From the NCBI RefSeq assembly GCF_002812085.1, contig NZ_NPDM01000001.1, positions 868,001-932,000 of the forward strand: 64,000 nucleotides of DNA, given 5' to 3'. Positions 27,510 through 35,885 of the stretch are shown one piece after another (position 1 is the first letter of the stretch; each line of letters opens with the position of its first letter). The notes beneath the pieces are model-generated. The model did not search any database. It worked only from the letters and a program-made list of their open reading frames with translations, and was not told where the DNA came from. Both the position numbers and the translations under genes were made by a program. The stretch is from Leptospira levettii. GTDB lineage: Bacteria; Spirochaetota; Leptospiria; Leptospirales; Leptospiraceae.

Positions 27510-28243
27510 TTCGGAATCGAGATTGGTATTGATCCTTTCCAAGTGCTCATCCCACTCCCTTCAATAGGATACGGTTTTCCTAAATACTTGGGAGGTGTGT
27601 CCCATTGGATGTCCCACCAAGCAAGCATCCTCGCCGAAAATTCTCGAAACAAATAATAGGTTTCTTTTTTATAGGTTCGTAAATTGCATTCGTAACCGTA
27701 TAACTCTAGTTCTAACTCTTTTCCAAGATACATCGCTCTCGGTAAAAAAAAGGACTGGCTTACAAAAATAGCTTTAGTAACCAGAAACACTTCTTTTGCT
27801 CGGATGAGTGTATCCAATGTCCGAAAACCAGCATGGTCCACAAAAATATCATCGGGTTTCACGTGGTGGGACAACATGTACTCGAGCATTGGTCGAAGTT
27901 CGTTATAATCTGTTTTCCCATTATCACCAGAGAGTAAGATTTTTTTGACCTTACCTGCTTTGTAGAGTTCCAATCCGCAAGCCAAACGGTCCATGAGGAT
28001 AGGAGATGGTGTTTTTCCATACACGGCAGCACCAGGAACAATGGCAACATCTGCCTCAGGGATTTCCGAAGGATGATTGGTGTGAACAGAGTTTTCATAT
28101 AGAAGCCAAAATCCTAAATTGGATGCCAATGTGACAAAACTAAGAATTCCAAAAATAACCAACAATCGCAGAAACAGGGATTTCCACTTGACCCGTGAAA
28201 GGAATCGGAGCGTCTTATTTATGTAGGAATCGCGGTTCGTCAT
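27506..28243 (-). CDS. SanA/YdcF-like DUF218 protein
   Basis: About 245 residues: one N-terminal transmembrane helix, then a DUF218 domain with the expected AIVPGAAVYGKTPSPILMDRL, then ILLSGDNGKTDYNE, and later VSQSFFLPRAMYLGKELELELYGY. Members (SanA, YdcF, ElyC) affect envelope permeability or peptidoglycan and lipid-carrier metabolism. The chosen start is the ATG at 28243, which overlaps the ATG of the divergent M23 gene within one CATG. A TTG at 28300 would extend the reading frame further into that gene. It leads the minus-strand operon down to yceI. Confidence 0.8.
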   Translation of the reverse strand: MTNRDSYINKTLRFLSRVKWKSLFLRLLVIFGILSFVTLASNLGFWLLYENSVHTNHPSEIPEADVAIVPGAAVYGKTPSPILMDRLACGLELYKAGKVKKILLSGDNGKTDYNELRPMLEYMLSHHVKPDDIFVDHAGFRTLDTLIRAKEVFLVTKAIFVSQSFFLPRAMYLGKELELELYGYECNLRTYKKETYYLFREFSARMLAWWDIQWDTPPKYLGKPYPIEGSGMSTWKGSIPISIPK

Positions 28244-29255
28244 GAAGAAAAAAATTAAAGAGATTACGTCTGTTTTTTCACAAGACAATCCGAAAATCAA
28301 GAAACAGATTGATAAGGTGAAAGAAAAAGGTCACCAGCGGATGACCATTCTTGTCATTCCCCATGGCTATGATAGTTCCTTTCACTTCCAGATTTCACAC
28401 TTTACCATCCTATTTTTTTTAGGCCTCACTTTAGGTCTATTGAGTTTAGCAATTTATGGAATTGTTGGTTCCAATAATACACAAACTCAAATCAACCAAC
28501 TTTCCAAAATTTATGGAACCTATTTTGATACTTACATCACTCATGCAAATCAATTAGAAGAAATGAAAGAAGAGTATTCCAAACTCAACGAAAACATGTT
28601 GGAACTTTTTACTCTGATTGATGGGAATGATGATGAACTTTTAAAAATTCCAGCAGAGGATTGGATTGAATCATCAGCTATTGAATCCTTACAAAAAGAA
28701 GAAAAAGAAGACAAACAATTGGATGTAGGTCGTAAGTATCTGAGTGAAATTTACGAATTGCGACAATTAAAACACCGAATGGATAATTACCAACGATTGG
28801 TAGAAGCAAATTTTCAATTTTTGTACCAAAGATCTGATATCTTATCTCGTTCTCCATTGTTTAATCCTATGTATTCCTATAATTTAACCTCCCCATTTGG
28901 AATGCGTAAATCACCTACTACTGGTTATTGGGAATACCACGACGGTTTGGATATGGCAAATGCTGTTGGAACACCTATCTATGCGTCTGCACCAGGGAGA
29001 GTTGTTCGAGTCACTTACTCAAACGTAGGTTACGGACATCATATCATCATCCAACATGATTTCGGCTTTAGTACGTTATACGGACATTGTTCGAGAATTT
29101 ATGTTCGTTCTGGACAAGAAGTAAAAGCGGGAGAACAAATTGCAGAAGTTGGAGCAACAGGAAATGTCACTGGACCTCACCTTCATTATGAAATCTTTAT
29201 TTCGGAAGAAGGAAAAACGGATCCAGAACAATACATGCAAGCGGGAGTATACTGA
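28242..29255 (+). CDS. M23 peptidase with N-terminal membrane anchor
   Basis: A 337-residue protein: basic cytoplasmic start, a strand TILVIPHGYDSSFHFQIS seen before the membrane in spirochete M23 proteins, one transmembrane helix (about 56-76), a coiled coil (about 90-190) and a C-terminal M23 domain. Zinc ligands appear in YHDGLDMA (H-x3-D) and GPHLHYEIF, with LYGH between. It likely acts on periplasmic peptidoglycan or as a divisome-type activator. The ATG overlaps the divergent SanA start. The ligA start (TTG) immediately follows its TGA. Confidence 0.85.
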   Translation: MKKKIKEITSVFSQDNPKIKKQIDKVKEKGHQRMTILVIPHGYDSSFHFQISHFTILFFLGLTLGLLSLAIYGIVGSNNTQTQINQLSKIYGTYFDTYITHANQLEEMKEEYSKLNENMLELFTLIDGNDDELLKIPAEDWIESSAIESLQKEEKEDKQLDVGRKYLSEIYELRQLKHRMDNYQRLVEANFQFLYQRSDILSRSPLFNPMYSYNLTSPFGMRKSPTTGYWEYHDGLDMANAVGTPIYASAPGRVVRVTYSNVGYGHHIIIQHDFGFSTLYGHCSRIYVRSGQEVKAGEQIAEVGATGNVTGPHLHYEIFISEEGKTDPEQYMQAGVY

Positions 29256-31268
29256 TTGCCTAAAAAAACAAAAACCGAAGATCCAAAAAAAAGAATTTTG
29301 GAACTTCGTAAAGAAATCAATCGTCACAATGACTTATATTATAAAAACAATGCTCCGATCATTTCTGACAAAGAATTTGATCTTCTTGTTAAAGAACTCC
29401 AAAAATTAGAAAAAGAAAATCCCCAATTCGCAGATTCCTCTTCGCCAACATCACAAGTAGGTTCAGACCTTAGCCCTCAATTTAGTAAATTCAAACACAA
29501 AGTTCCTGTATTATCTTTAGAAAATACTTATAATGAATCTGAACTTTCCGATTGGCTAGATAAAACCGGTATAGAAGAAAATTATTCCTTAGAATGGAAA
29601 ATTGATGGCGCCTCCATTTTGTTATACTATGAAAATGGAAAACTGACTCATTGTGTGACAAGAGGAACTGGTGGAATTGGTGATATCGTCACAGAAAATG
29701 TGAAAACCATTTCTTCCATTCCACAAAACTTATCTGAACCGATGAACCTCACAGTTCGTGGCGAAATATTTATGACCTTCGCTGATTTTGAAGAATTTAA
29801 TGAAGAGTATGGTGGAAAATTTGCGAATCCTAGAAATTTAGCCGCAGGTTCTATCAAACAAAAAGATCCACTTGAAGTCGCAAAACGACCGTTACGAATT
29901 TTTGTTTATGATGTTTATTTTTCTAGTTCAAGAAAAGGAATCAACTCTCATAAAGATATTTTAAATGTATTAAAAAAAGAAAAATTCCCTCTCGCTCCTG
30001 ACACAACTATACTTTCAGGAACCAAGTTAATTAAAGAAATTGAATCATTCCGAAAGAAAAAGGACAAAATGCCATTCCCCGTGGATGGACTTGTCATCAA
30101 ACTCGATTCCTTAAACTTACGGGAAAATCTTGGAGAAACAAGCCATTCTCCACGATGGGCAAGGGCTTTTAAATTTGATGCCCTTCTAAAAGAGACAACG
30201 ATAGAAGAAATTGATTTTGCGATTGGGCGCACCGGTAAAGTCACACCACGAGCAAGAGTGACTCCCATTTCCCTCGCTGGAACCACTGTTACTTACGCCA
30301 CCTTACACAACCAAGATTATATTGACCAACTTGGTGCTGGAATTGGAGCAAAAGTACTCATCTCCAAACGAGGAGAAATCATTCCCGCTGTCGAAAAAGT
30401 AACTTTTCCCCCAAAGAAAGTTTTTGTTTTACCAGAAGAATGCCCATCGTGTAACACAAAATTAACGAAAGTAGACGATTCTGTTGATTTGTTTTGTACA
30501 AATCGTCATTGCCCAGAAAGGAAACTCAACCAACTCATTTTTTTCTGTAGCAAAAAACAAATGAACATCGAAGGTCTTGGTGAAAGGCAAATTCAGATTT
30601 TTTTTGAAAAAGGTTGGGTAAAAGACATTCCTGACCTATATACATTAGAAAAATACAAAACATCCATACTAGAGTTAGATGGCTTTGGCGAAAAATCAGT
30701 CAAAATCATATTTGATGCCATAAACAAATCCAAGGAAAAGGATTTTCGTTTCACTCTTCCATCCATTGGATTAAATGAAGTTGGCCCGAAGGTAACAGAA
30801 ATCCTCATCGAAAATGGATATGATTCCTGGGATAAACTGCTCACATTAGCGAAATCAAAATCAGCAACCGAAGAACTTACGGCCATCCATGGAATTGGGC
30901 CACGAACCATTGATGCCCTTCTCAACCATTTAAAAGACAAAGAAACATTAAAACTGGTAAACACCCTCATCAAATTTGGCCTTAAATTCCAAGCAGACCA
31001 AACCGAAAAAAGCGAATTACAACCGTTTGTTGGCCAAAGTTGGTGTGTCACTGGAAGTTTTGAAAATTTCCAACCTCGTGACCTAGCCATGGATCTCATC
31101 ACAAAACATGGTGGTAAAAAAGTAACAGGTGTTTCCTCCAAAACAACTCACTTACTTTATGGACCAGGTGCTGGATCCAAACTCGACAAAGCAAAGGAAC
31201 TTGGTGTGACTTTGGTATCGGAATCAGAGTTCTTAAACCTTTTGAAAAAAGAAGGGATTTCGATATAA
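29256..31268 (+). CDS. ligA: NAD-dependent DNA ligase
   Basis: This 670-residue enzyme seals nicks in DNA during replication and repair using NAD. The adenylation domain carries the catalytic Lys in EWKIDGAS (about K115), then RGEIFM and VIKLDSL, and the OB-fold follows. A four-Cys zinc finger is seen (CPSC to CTNRHCPE, about 399-423). Helix-hairpin-helix motifs and a C-terminal BRCT domain (about 590-668) complete the usual layout. The TTG start at 29256 directly abuts the previous TGA, implying translational coupling to the M23 gene. Confidence 0.97.
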   Translation: MPKKTKTEDPKKRILELRKEINRHNDLYYKNNAPIISDKEFDLLVKELQKLEKENPQFADSSSPTSQVGSDLSPQFSKFKHKVPVLSLENTYNESELSDWLDKTGIEENYSLEWKIDGASILLYYENGKLTHCVTRGTGGIGDIVTENVKTISSIPQNLSEPMNLTVRGEIFMTFADFEEFNEEYGGKFANPRNLAAGSIKQKDPLEVAKRPLRIFVYDVYFSSSRKGINSHKDILNVLKKEKFPLAPDTTILSGTKLIKEIESFRKKKDKMPFPVDGLVIKLDSLNLRENLGETSHSPRWARAFKFDALLKETTIEEIDFAIGRTGKVTPRARVTPISLAGTTVTYATLHNQDYIDQLGAGIGAKVLISKRGEIIPAVEKVTFPPKKVFVLPEECPSCNTKLTKVDDSVDLFCTNRHCPERKLNQLIFFCSKKQMNIEGLGERQIQIFFEKGWVKDIPDLYTLEKYKTSILELDGFGEKSVKIIFDAINKSKEKDFRFTLPSIGLNEVGPKVTEILIENGYDSWDKLLTLAKSKSATEELTAIHGIGPRTIDALLNHLKDKETLKLVNTLIKFGLKFQADQTEKSELQPFVGQSWCVTGSFENFQPRDLAMDLITKHGGKKVTGVSSKTTHLLYGPGAGSKLDKAKELGVTLVSESEFLNLLKKEGISI

Positions 31269-31359
31269 GCCATTTATATTATTGGATTGATCTGATTCAT
31301 TTCATTCCATTAATAGATCCCAACTTCAACGATCCAGATACACGAAAGGATAAAAACAA

Positions 31360-32202
31360 ATGATGTTCTTAGATATTTTACCTAAAGATTCTCTTTTAAT
31401 TAAATCTTACCATTCAGGTGAATTTGTTTATCAAAAAGGAGAATCTTCATCTGAAGGCATCTGTTTTGTTTTAAATGGAAAGGTGGAAACGGATCATATA
31501 GACCAAGAGAATCATATTGTCAAATTAGTGATTAATCAGTTTAAATTCTTTGGATTATCTGCGTTTGTTAGTAATATTAGAATGGATACTGTTAAAGCGA
31601 TGGAAGACGGAACAAAAGTATTATTCATTTCCGAATCCGATTTTAGTTTTTGTATGAATGCAGATTCTCAATTTATCATTAGAGCAATTCAATACATGAT
31701 GAATTACATTCAAACAATTAATATTGATACAAATCATGACTTAATGCGTTCCTTCAAGCTCAATACTATTTTAGACCAAGTTGATCAAAATCGTTTGGCT
31801 AAAATGAAAGAACAGAATTTACGGATTCATTCTCAAATCTATCATTCTAGATTTCGTTTAGTAAACCCTGGCCAATTTGTTTATTCGGAAGAGAACTTAG
31901 TTGATTCTGATTTATACTTAATTCTTGAAGGAGAAGTTGTTCATTATGTTAACGACCCAAAGGATCCAACAAAAGAAATCCCTATCTTACGATTAGAACC
32001 AGGATATATATTCGGTTTCATCAAAAAAGATGCAAATAAAGGACATGTCTTAAATGTAAGAGCAGGATCAAATGGAGCATTAACAATTCACCTTGATTCA
32101 AACTTACTGAGACAAGTGGCAAAAAATGATGAAATGGTCGCTTACTCTATATTCCAAACCTTATGTTTGCTTATGGCAATGATCGAAAATTTATGCATTT
32201 GA
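31360..32202 (+). CDS. Protein with two cyclic nucleotide-binding-like domains
   Basis: The 280-residue protein shows two successive beta-barrel regions of the cNMP-binding type. The first (about 1-120) has SYHSGEFVYQKGE and CFVLNGKVE; the second (about 160-265) has LVNPGQFVYSEENLVDSDLYLILEGEVV and RLEPGYIFGF. No helix-turn-helix or other output domain is present. The phosphate-binding cassette (RxA-type) is not obvious, so ligand binding is uncertain. It may be a scaffold or a sequestering protein. It is a stand-alone gene with 91 bp upstream after ligA. Confidence 0.72.
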   Translation: MMFLDILPKDSLLIKSYHSGEFVYQKGESSSEGICFVLNGKVETDHIDQENHIVKLVINQFKFFGLSAFVSNIRMDTVKAMEDGTKVLFISESDFSFCMNADSQFIIRAIQYMMNYIQTINIDTNHDLMRSFKLNTILDQVDQNRLAKMKEQNLRIHSQIYHSRFRLVNPGQFVYSEENLVDSDLYLILEGEVVHYVNDPKDPTKEIPILRLEPGYIFGFIKKDANKGHVLNVRAGSNGALTIHLDSNLLRQVAKNDEMVAYSIFQTLCLLMAMIENLCI

Positions 32203-32347
32203 TAATCTAGAATTTTTACATTCTCATCTAACAAACATAATATATAATTTGGTAAACCCCTTCGGCGTTTGTAAGAGGTAAGTCAATTTACATCCATTCC
32301 TCCGCTATTAGAACCAACAAAAAATCCCAATTCATCTCATTAATTTC

Positions 32348-32375
32348 TTGACATGCAGGTAATTACCTGCATGAT
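32348..32375 (+). promoter_or_regulatory. Promoter with perfect 22-bp palindromic operator for the ArsR gene
   Basis: TTGACA (32348-32353) and CATGAT (32370-32375) are separated by 16 bp and fit a sigma-70 type promoter. A perfect palindrome with half site CATGCAGGTAA covers 32352-32373, from the end of the -35 through the spacer to the -10. A dimeric repressor bound there would block RNA polymerase, and ArsR proteins usually autoregulate this way. The GTG of the regulator lies only 8 bases after the -10, so its mRNA is probably leaderless. Confidence 0.75.
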
Positions 32376-32383
32376 GAATTTAC

Positions 32384-32728
32384 GTGCAAAAAGAAGGAAA
32401 AGGGACGGACCTTATATTCAAGGCAATGGCAGATCCGAACCGGAGAAAGGTTCTAGACCTTCTGTTCTCTAAAAATGGACAAACTCTGACCCAACTCTGC
32501 GAACAACTCGACATGCAAAGGCAATCGGCAACCCAACACATTGAGATTTTGGTCAAGGCAAACCTGGTAACAGTGGTTTGGAAAGGAAGAGAGAAACTTC
32601 ATTTCCTAAACCCCGTCCCAATTTACGAGGTGTATGCGCGATGGGTGCGCAAATTTGAAGAGAATCGTTTAGGATTTTTACACGAATTAAAAACACAATT
32701 GGAAGGAGAGAATCATGGAACCACTTAA
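32384..32728 (+). CDS. ArsR-family transcriptional repressor
   Basis: The 114-residue product is a winged-helix regulator with the ArsR opening FKAMADPNRRKVLDLL, recognition helix region CEQLDMQRQSATQHIEIL, and wing LVTVVWKGREKLHFL. No metal-binding ELCVCDL-type cysteines are present, and the domain is of the kind paired with AHSA1 proteins. The GTG at 32384 is chosen because it keeps the first helix. An ATG at 32426 would cut it. No Shine-Dalgarno is seen, in line with a leaderless message. It overlaps the AHSA1 gene by 14 bp. Confidence 0.85.
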   Translation: MQKEGKGTDLIFKAMADPNRRKVLDLLFSKNGQTLTQLCEQLDMQRQSATQHIEILVKANLVTVVWKGREKLHFLNPVPIYEVYARWVRKFEENRLGFLHELKTQLEGENHGTT

Positions 32729-33191
32729 CTTTGTTTATGTGACTTATATTCTTAGCACACCCGAGAAGGTATGGAATGCAATCGTCGATCCCGAGGTGAC
32801 AAAAAAATATTGGTCCGATCCTTTGTCCAAAAATCCTGCTCATATTAATGTATCAGAATGGAAAGTTGGTTCTTTTTGGAAACATGTGAGAATGGATGAA
32901 AATAAGACCGTTGATCTTGTTGGTAAAGTATTGGAAGTCAATCCTCCAACTAAATTGGTTATTTCTTGGGCAAGACCAGATGAAATGAATGATGAATCCA
33001 TACATTCACGAGTTACTTTTGAAATTTCCCATTATGCAGATGGTCTTGTCCGATTGGCAGTTAATCATGAAGGTTTAGACTCACAAATGTTTAATGGCAT
33101 ATCAAATGGTTGGCCTAGTGTTCTATCCAATTTAAAAACATACTTGGAATCTGGATTACCTCTCGCAGGTCATATCAATGAGAAAAAATGA
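32715..33191 (+). CDS. AHSA1/SRPBCC-family protein
   Basis: The 158-residue protein has the START/Bet v1-like SRPBCC fold of the AHSA1 subgroup. The sequence shows an opening TYILSTPEKVWNAIVDPEVTKKYW and SEWKVGSFWKH, then VLEVNPPTKLVISWA. The final helix follows NGWPSVLSNLKTYLES. These proteins have a hydrophobic pocket; the bacterial ones are often encoded beside an ArsR regulator, whose signal may be related to their ligand. The 14-bp overlap with the ArsR gene makes one operon. Confidence 0.85.
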   Translation: MEPLNFVYVTYILSTPEKVWNAIVDPEVTKKYWSDPLSKNPAHINVSEWKVGSFWKHVRMDENKTVDLVGKVLEVNPPTKLVISWARPDEMNDESIHSRVTFEISHYADGLVRLAVNHEGLDSQMFNGISNGWPSVLSNLKTYLESGLPLAGHINEKK

Positions 33192-33257
33192 AATTATTTT
33201 CTGAAAACAATCAGAAGTAAGTTGATCACCTAACTAGAAATGATAGGTTCTATCGAT

Positions 33258-34019
33258 ATGAATCAATTCAGATTTCTAAAATTGAATCGACGATACCCTA
33301 TCATTTTATTATTCTTTTTTAATTGTATGTTATCTAAATACCTAGGAGAGATTCCTCGCCTTGATGAAAAATCCGAATCGCATTCCATTCACATTGTAAA
33401 AATCTCTGATCATTTACCATTTAGCCACTACCAAACGGTTGCTGGTGAAGAACGAATGGTTTATACCCAAGAAGATTTAATCAAGGGAATGCAAATCTAC
33501 AAAGAGAAGTATTCAAATTCAAAACCAAAATGGGAATATGCAAATCTCGAAGAATACCTTTTCGAAAAAAAGAAAATGGATCCTATCAAATTAGATGGGG
33601 TCATCCATTTTTTAAAAAAAGAAAAGGATCCATATGTTTTTATCAGTCATCGTAAAATACAATATGATTGGGGAACGGTTGATTGGAAGGACAACAATGA
33701 AAACTTGATTCTTACAGACTTTTATGGACAATATTTCGAGGATGATTGGAGTCCTTATGCCTTAGTACTAAATCTAATTCCAAATCAAATTGTTGGTACA
33801 GGAATATTTCGTTTTCTAATCAACGAGGAAGTAGTAGAATTTCAAGCAAACGCACGTAAAACGATCTGGCGACTACCAATTCGTTATTGGGCCCATACAC
33901 ATATATTCACCACGCAAAATGGAAAAAACAAATCTCCGATGTTGATCCAAATCAGTGATCCCAATGATCGTACAAAATCACAAAATGGACTGTATTTCAT
34001 TTATCAAGTGACAAATTGA
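33258..34019 (+). CDS. Lipoprotein of unknown function
   Basis: A protein of about 253 residues beginning at an internal Met (MNQFRFLKLNRR) with a signal segment and candidate lipobox FFFNC. An ATG at 33240 adds six residues and is also possible. The mature part is Trp- and Tyr-rich with long beta-like strands, for example VFISHRKIQYDWGTVDWK. I recognise no domain. It lies between the AHSA1 gene and a CAP lipoprotein, all on the plus strand but with gaps of about 50-90 bp. Confidence 0.6.
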   Translation: MNQFRFLKLNRRYPIILLFFFNCMLSKYLGEIPRLDEKSESHSIHIVKISDHLPFSHYQTVAGEERMVYTQEDLIKGMQIYKEKYSNSKPKWEYANLEEYLFEKKKMDPIKLDGVIHFLKKEKDPYVFISHRKIQYDWGTVDWKDNNENLILTDFYGQYFEDDWSPYALVLNLIPNQIVGTGIFRFLINEEVVEFQANARKTIWRLPIRYWAHTHIFTTQNGKNKSPMLIQISDPNDRTKSQNGLYFIYQVTN

Positions 34020-34108
34020 AGTCATTACATATTGAAATCAATTTCCATTTTCAATTTTTGAATCCATTGTGAGGTGACTTTTAAGTTTCCATTTTTTAAA
34101 CTACAATC

Positions 34109-34759
34109 ATGAAACAATTTTTATACCTCATCAGATATTTGATTTTGTTTTTTCTTTTCAGCAATTGCATCCAAAATCTAGCGGAATGTCCTGTGGATAC
34201 TTTAACGTTAAAAACGGAATGCGAAAGCCAAAAAAAGGAAACACAAAATAAACGAACAAACCTGCTAGGAATCGCGAGCCTTGCTTTGAGTTCACAGGGA
34301 ACATTATCTGGAAAAGCGTTAGAGTTTTACAATATTTTGGAAACCTACAGAAGGAATGGTTCTTATACACTTTCCAATGGAACCACTCGAACGTTTTTAA
34401 ATGCCTCCCAATGCGCTGGTTCCACATCCCAACACAGGGCATTGAACATTGCCGCACAAAAACACAATGACAACATGGTTCGTTTCAATTTCTTTTCCCA
34501 TACTGGCCAAGATGGTTCCACTCCAACCACACGAGTGAAAGCAGAAGGTTTGGATATTGGGGCAGGAGAAAATATTGCTGCAGGTGTATCTTCGGCCGAA
34601 GGAACATTCGACCAGTGGTGGAATTCCTCTGGCCACCGTGCCAATATGGAGAATTGTAACTACACTCATGTCGGGATCGGCTATACAGCCCGGGAAAGTA
34701 TCAATGCAAACGCTAGTTATTCGTATTACTGGACCAATGTGTTTGCTACGATCCGTTAG
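34109..34759 (+). CDS. CAP-domain lipoprotein
   Basis: A 216-residue protein with a signal segment and lipobox FFLFSNC. The CAP domain (about 70-216) shows HRALNIAAQKHNDNMVRFNFF, SHTGQDGSTPTTRVKAEG, GAGENIA and FDQWWNSSGHRANMENC in the canonical order. Extra cysteines (about 127-180) might form disulfides. As for the CAP protein at 14708, the surface role is not known. The two are clearly diverged in sequence rather than recent duplicates. Confidence 0.82.
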   Translation: MKQFLYLIRYLILFFLFSNCIQNLAECPVDTLTLKTECESQKKETQNKRTNLLGIASLALSSQGTLSGKALEFYNILETYRRNGSYTLSNGTTRTFLNASQCAGSTSQHRALNIAAQKHNDNMVRFNFFSHTGQDGSTPTTRVKAEGLDIGAGENIAAGVSSAEGTFDQWWNSSGHRANMENCNYTHVGIGYTARESINANASYSYYWTNVFATIR

Positions 34760-34798
34760 AAGTAAAAAATTCTGCTCATTTCAATCTTTCATATTCTA

Positions 34799-34834
34799 TA
34801 TAACTAACACCAAGATTAGCAGGCGTTAGTTATA
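34799..34834. terminator. Candidate bidirectional terminator hairpin
   Basis: TATAACTAACACC (34799-34811) and GGCGTTAGTTATA (34822-34834) pair over 13 positions with one mismatch and a 10-base loop. The hairpin lies between the ends of the convergent CAP and SDR genes. A strong T run is absent, but the position and long stem fit a shared terminator. Confidence 0.55.
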
Positions 34835-34854
34835 CCTAAAAATCTCAGCTATTC

Positions 34855-35622
34855 CTACCAGGGAACAGCCTCATTGTTCCAAGTCGTAAACGTTCCTGTT
34901 GGATCTTCAGGTCCATACATCGCAACCCTCACAACTTCACGAGCACCATCTTCTAGGCTTTCGAAACCTTCGAAGTTGGTCAGTGCTGACTTCGTAAAAC
35001 CAGGAGATACTAAATTCACTTTAATCTTAGAATCTTTTAATTCTAACATCATCGACAAGGTAATCCCATTCAAGGCAGTTTTAGAAACTGCATAAACAGG
35101 ATTATAAAACGAACGATAACCTGAGTTAGGGTCTGAGTTTAAGGTGAGAGAACCAAGTGTGCTCGATACATTTACAATACGCGCGTCACTTGATTTACGA
35201 AGAAGTGGTAACATGGTTTGGTACACTGCTAATACACCAAAAACATTGGTATCCCAAACCGTACGTATCTCATCAATGGAAGCGATACTTGCTTTTGCAG
35301 ATTCCATATATTCGACCATGGATAATCCAAGCCTTTGCATTCTCGTATTAGAAATTCCTGCATTATTGACGAGTAAATCAAGCCGTCCCAATTCTTTTTG
35401 AATTTTCTCCGCTGCATCTGATATTGATTTACGATCGGTAACATCCAATTGGATGGCCATACTTCCAAAACCAATTTCCTGCGCAGCTTTTTCACCTCGT
35501 TTTAAATCACGTGATCCAACGAGCACCAGCATCCCATTTTTAGCCAAATCTTTTGCCACTTGGAAACCGATCCCCTGGTTTGCTCCCGTAACGAGAGCGA
35601 TTCGTTTATCGTTTTTTTCCAT
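34855..35622 (-). CDS. Short-chain dehydrogenase/reductase
   Basis: About 255 residues from the ATG at 35622, which has a good Shine-Dalgarno (AGAGGATTAAAATA before ATG). It is a classical SDR: nucleotide motif TGANQGIG (about 13-20), NNAGIS, the catalytic Ser in NVSSTLG and YAVSKTALN with the Tyr-x3-Lys pair. The C-terminal GPEDPTGTF matches plant carbonyl reductase-like SDRs. It should reduce a carbonyl with NADPH or oxidise an alcohol. It is divergent from a TetR regulator and a likely target of it. Confidence 0.88.
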   Translation of the reverse strand: MEKNDKRIALVTGANQGIGFQVAKDLAKNGMLVLVGSRDLKRGEKAAQEIGFGSMAIQLDVTDRKSISDAAEKIQKELGRLDLLVNNAGISNTRMQRLGLSMVEYMESAKASIASIDEIRTVWDTNVFGVLAVYQTMLPLLRKSSDARIVNVSSTLGSLTLNSDPNSGYRSFYNPVYAVSKTALNGITLSMMLELKDSKIKVNLVSPGFTKSALTNFEGFESLEDGAREVVRVAMYGPEDPTGTFTTWNNEAVPW

Positions 35623-35684
35623 TATTTTAATCCTCTTTTTAAAACTTTTCTGTATTTGCCCTAAAAGGTTGTATCCTTGGGTAT

Positions 35685-35724
35685 ATACGGTACCGATTAG
35701 TTTCGGAACTAACGAGTACCGTAT
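35685..35724. promoter_or_regulatory. 40-bp interrupted inverted repeat between SDR and TetR genes
   Basis: ATACGGTAC (35685-35693) is repeated inverted as GTACCGTAT (35716-35724). Between them lies a second, inner pair TTAGTT/AACTAA around TCGG. Overall 15 of 18 positions match. CGGTACCG within the left arm is itself an 8-bp palindrome, so the left arm could be one dimer site and the right arm the other. The element lies about 60 bp upstream of the SDR start and about 160 bp before tetR, the right place for an operator. Confidence 0.6.
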
Positions 35725-35800
35725 TCTGACATTGAAAATTTGAGATTTCTCGGTCAAGAAAAAAAGATAGATTCTCTATACAGAAATCATTTGCCAAACT

Positions 35801-35855
35801 AATCGAATTTCGATTCGTTTTATATGAGTTGCAAATCCTGAGGAAATTCGATTTC
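35801..35855. promoter_or_regulatory. Pair of short palindromes upstream of tetR
   Basis: AATCGAATTTCGATT (35801-35815) is a perfect palindrome around a central T. GAAATTCGATTTC (35843-35855) pairs GAAAT with ATTTC around TCG. Their centres are 41 bp apart, close to four helical turns. The second lies just upstream of the extended -10 of tetR. They may be repressor sites distinct from, or additional to, the inverted repeat at 35685. Confidence 0.4.
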
Positions 35856-35867
35856 TGAGATTTGTAC

Positions 35868-35876
35868 TGGTATAAT
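35868..35876 (+). promoter_or_regulatory. Extended -10 promoter of tetR
   Basis: TGGTATAAT (35868-35876) is a perfect TATAAT with the upstream TG of an extended -10. The ATG of tetR at 35886 lies only 9 bases after it, so transcription should begin within about three bases of the start codon. No ribosome site can fit, which suggests a leaderless or nearly leaderless mRNA. Confidence 0.65.
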
Positions 35877-35885
35877 TGGATTCCA

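Noticed and set aside
30593..31141. 182-residue frame antisense to ligA
   Set aside because: Shadow of the ligA HhH/BRCT coding region.
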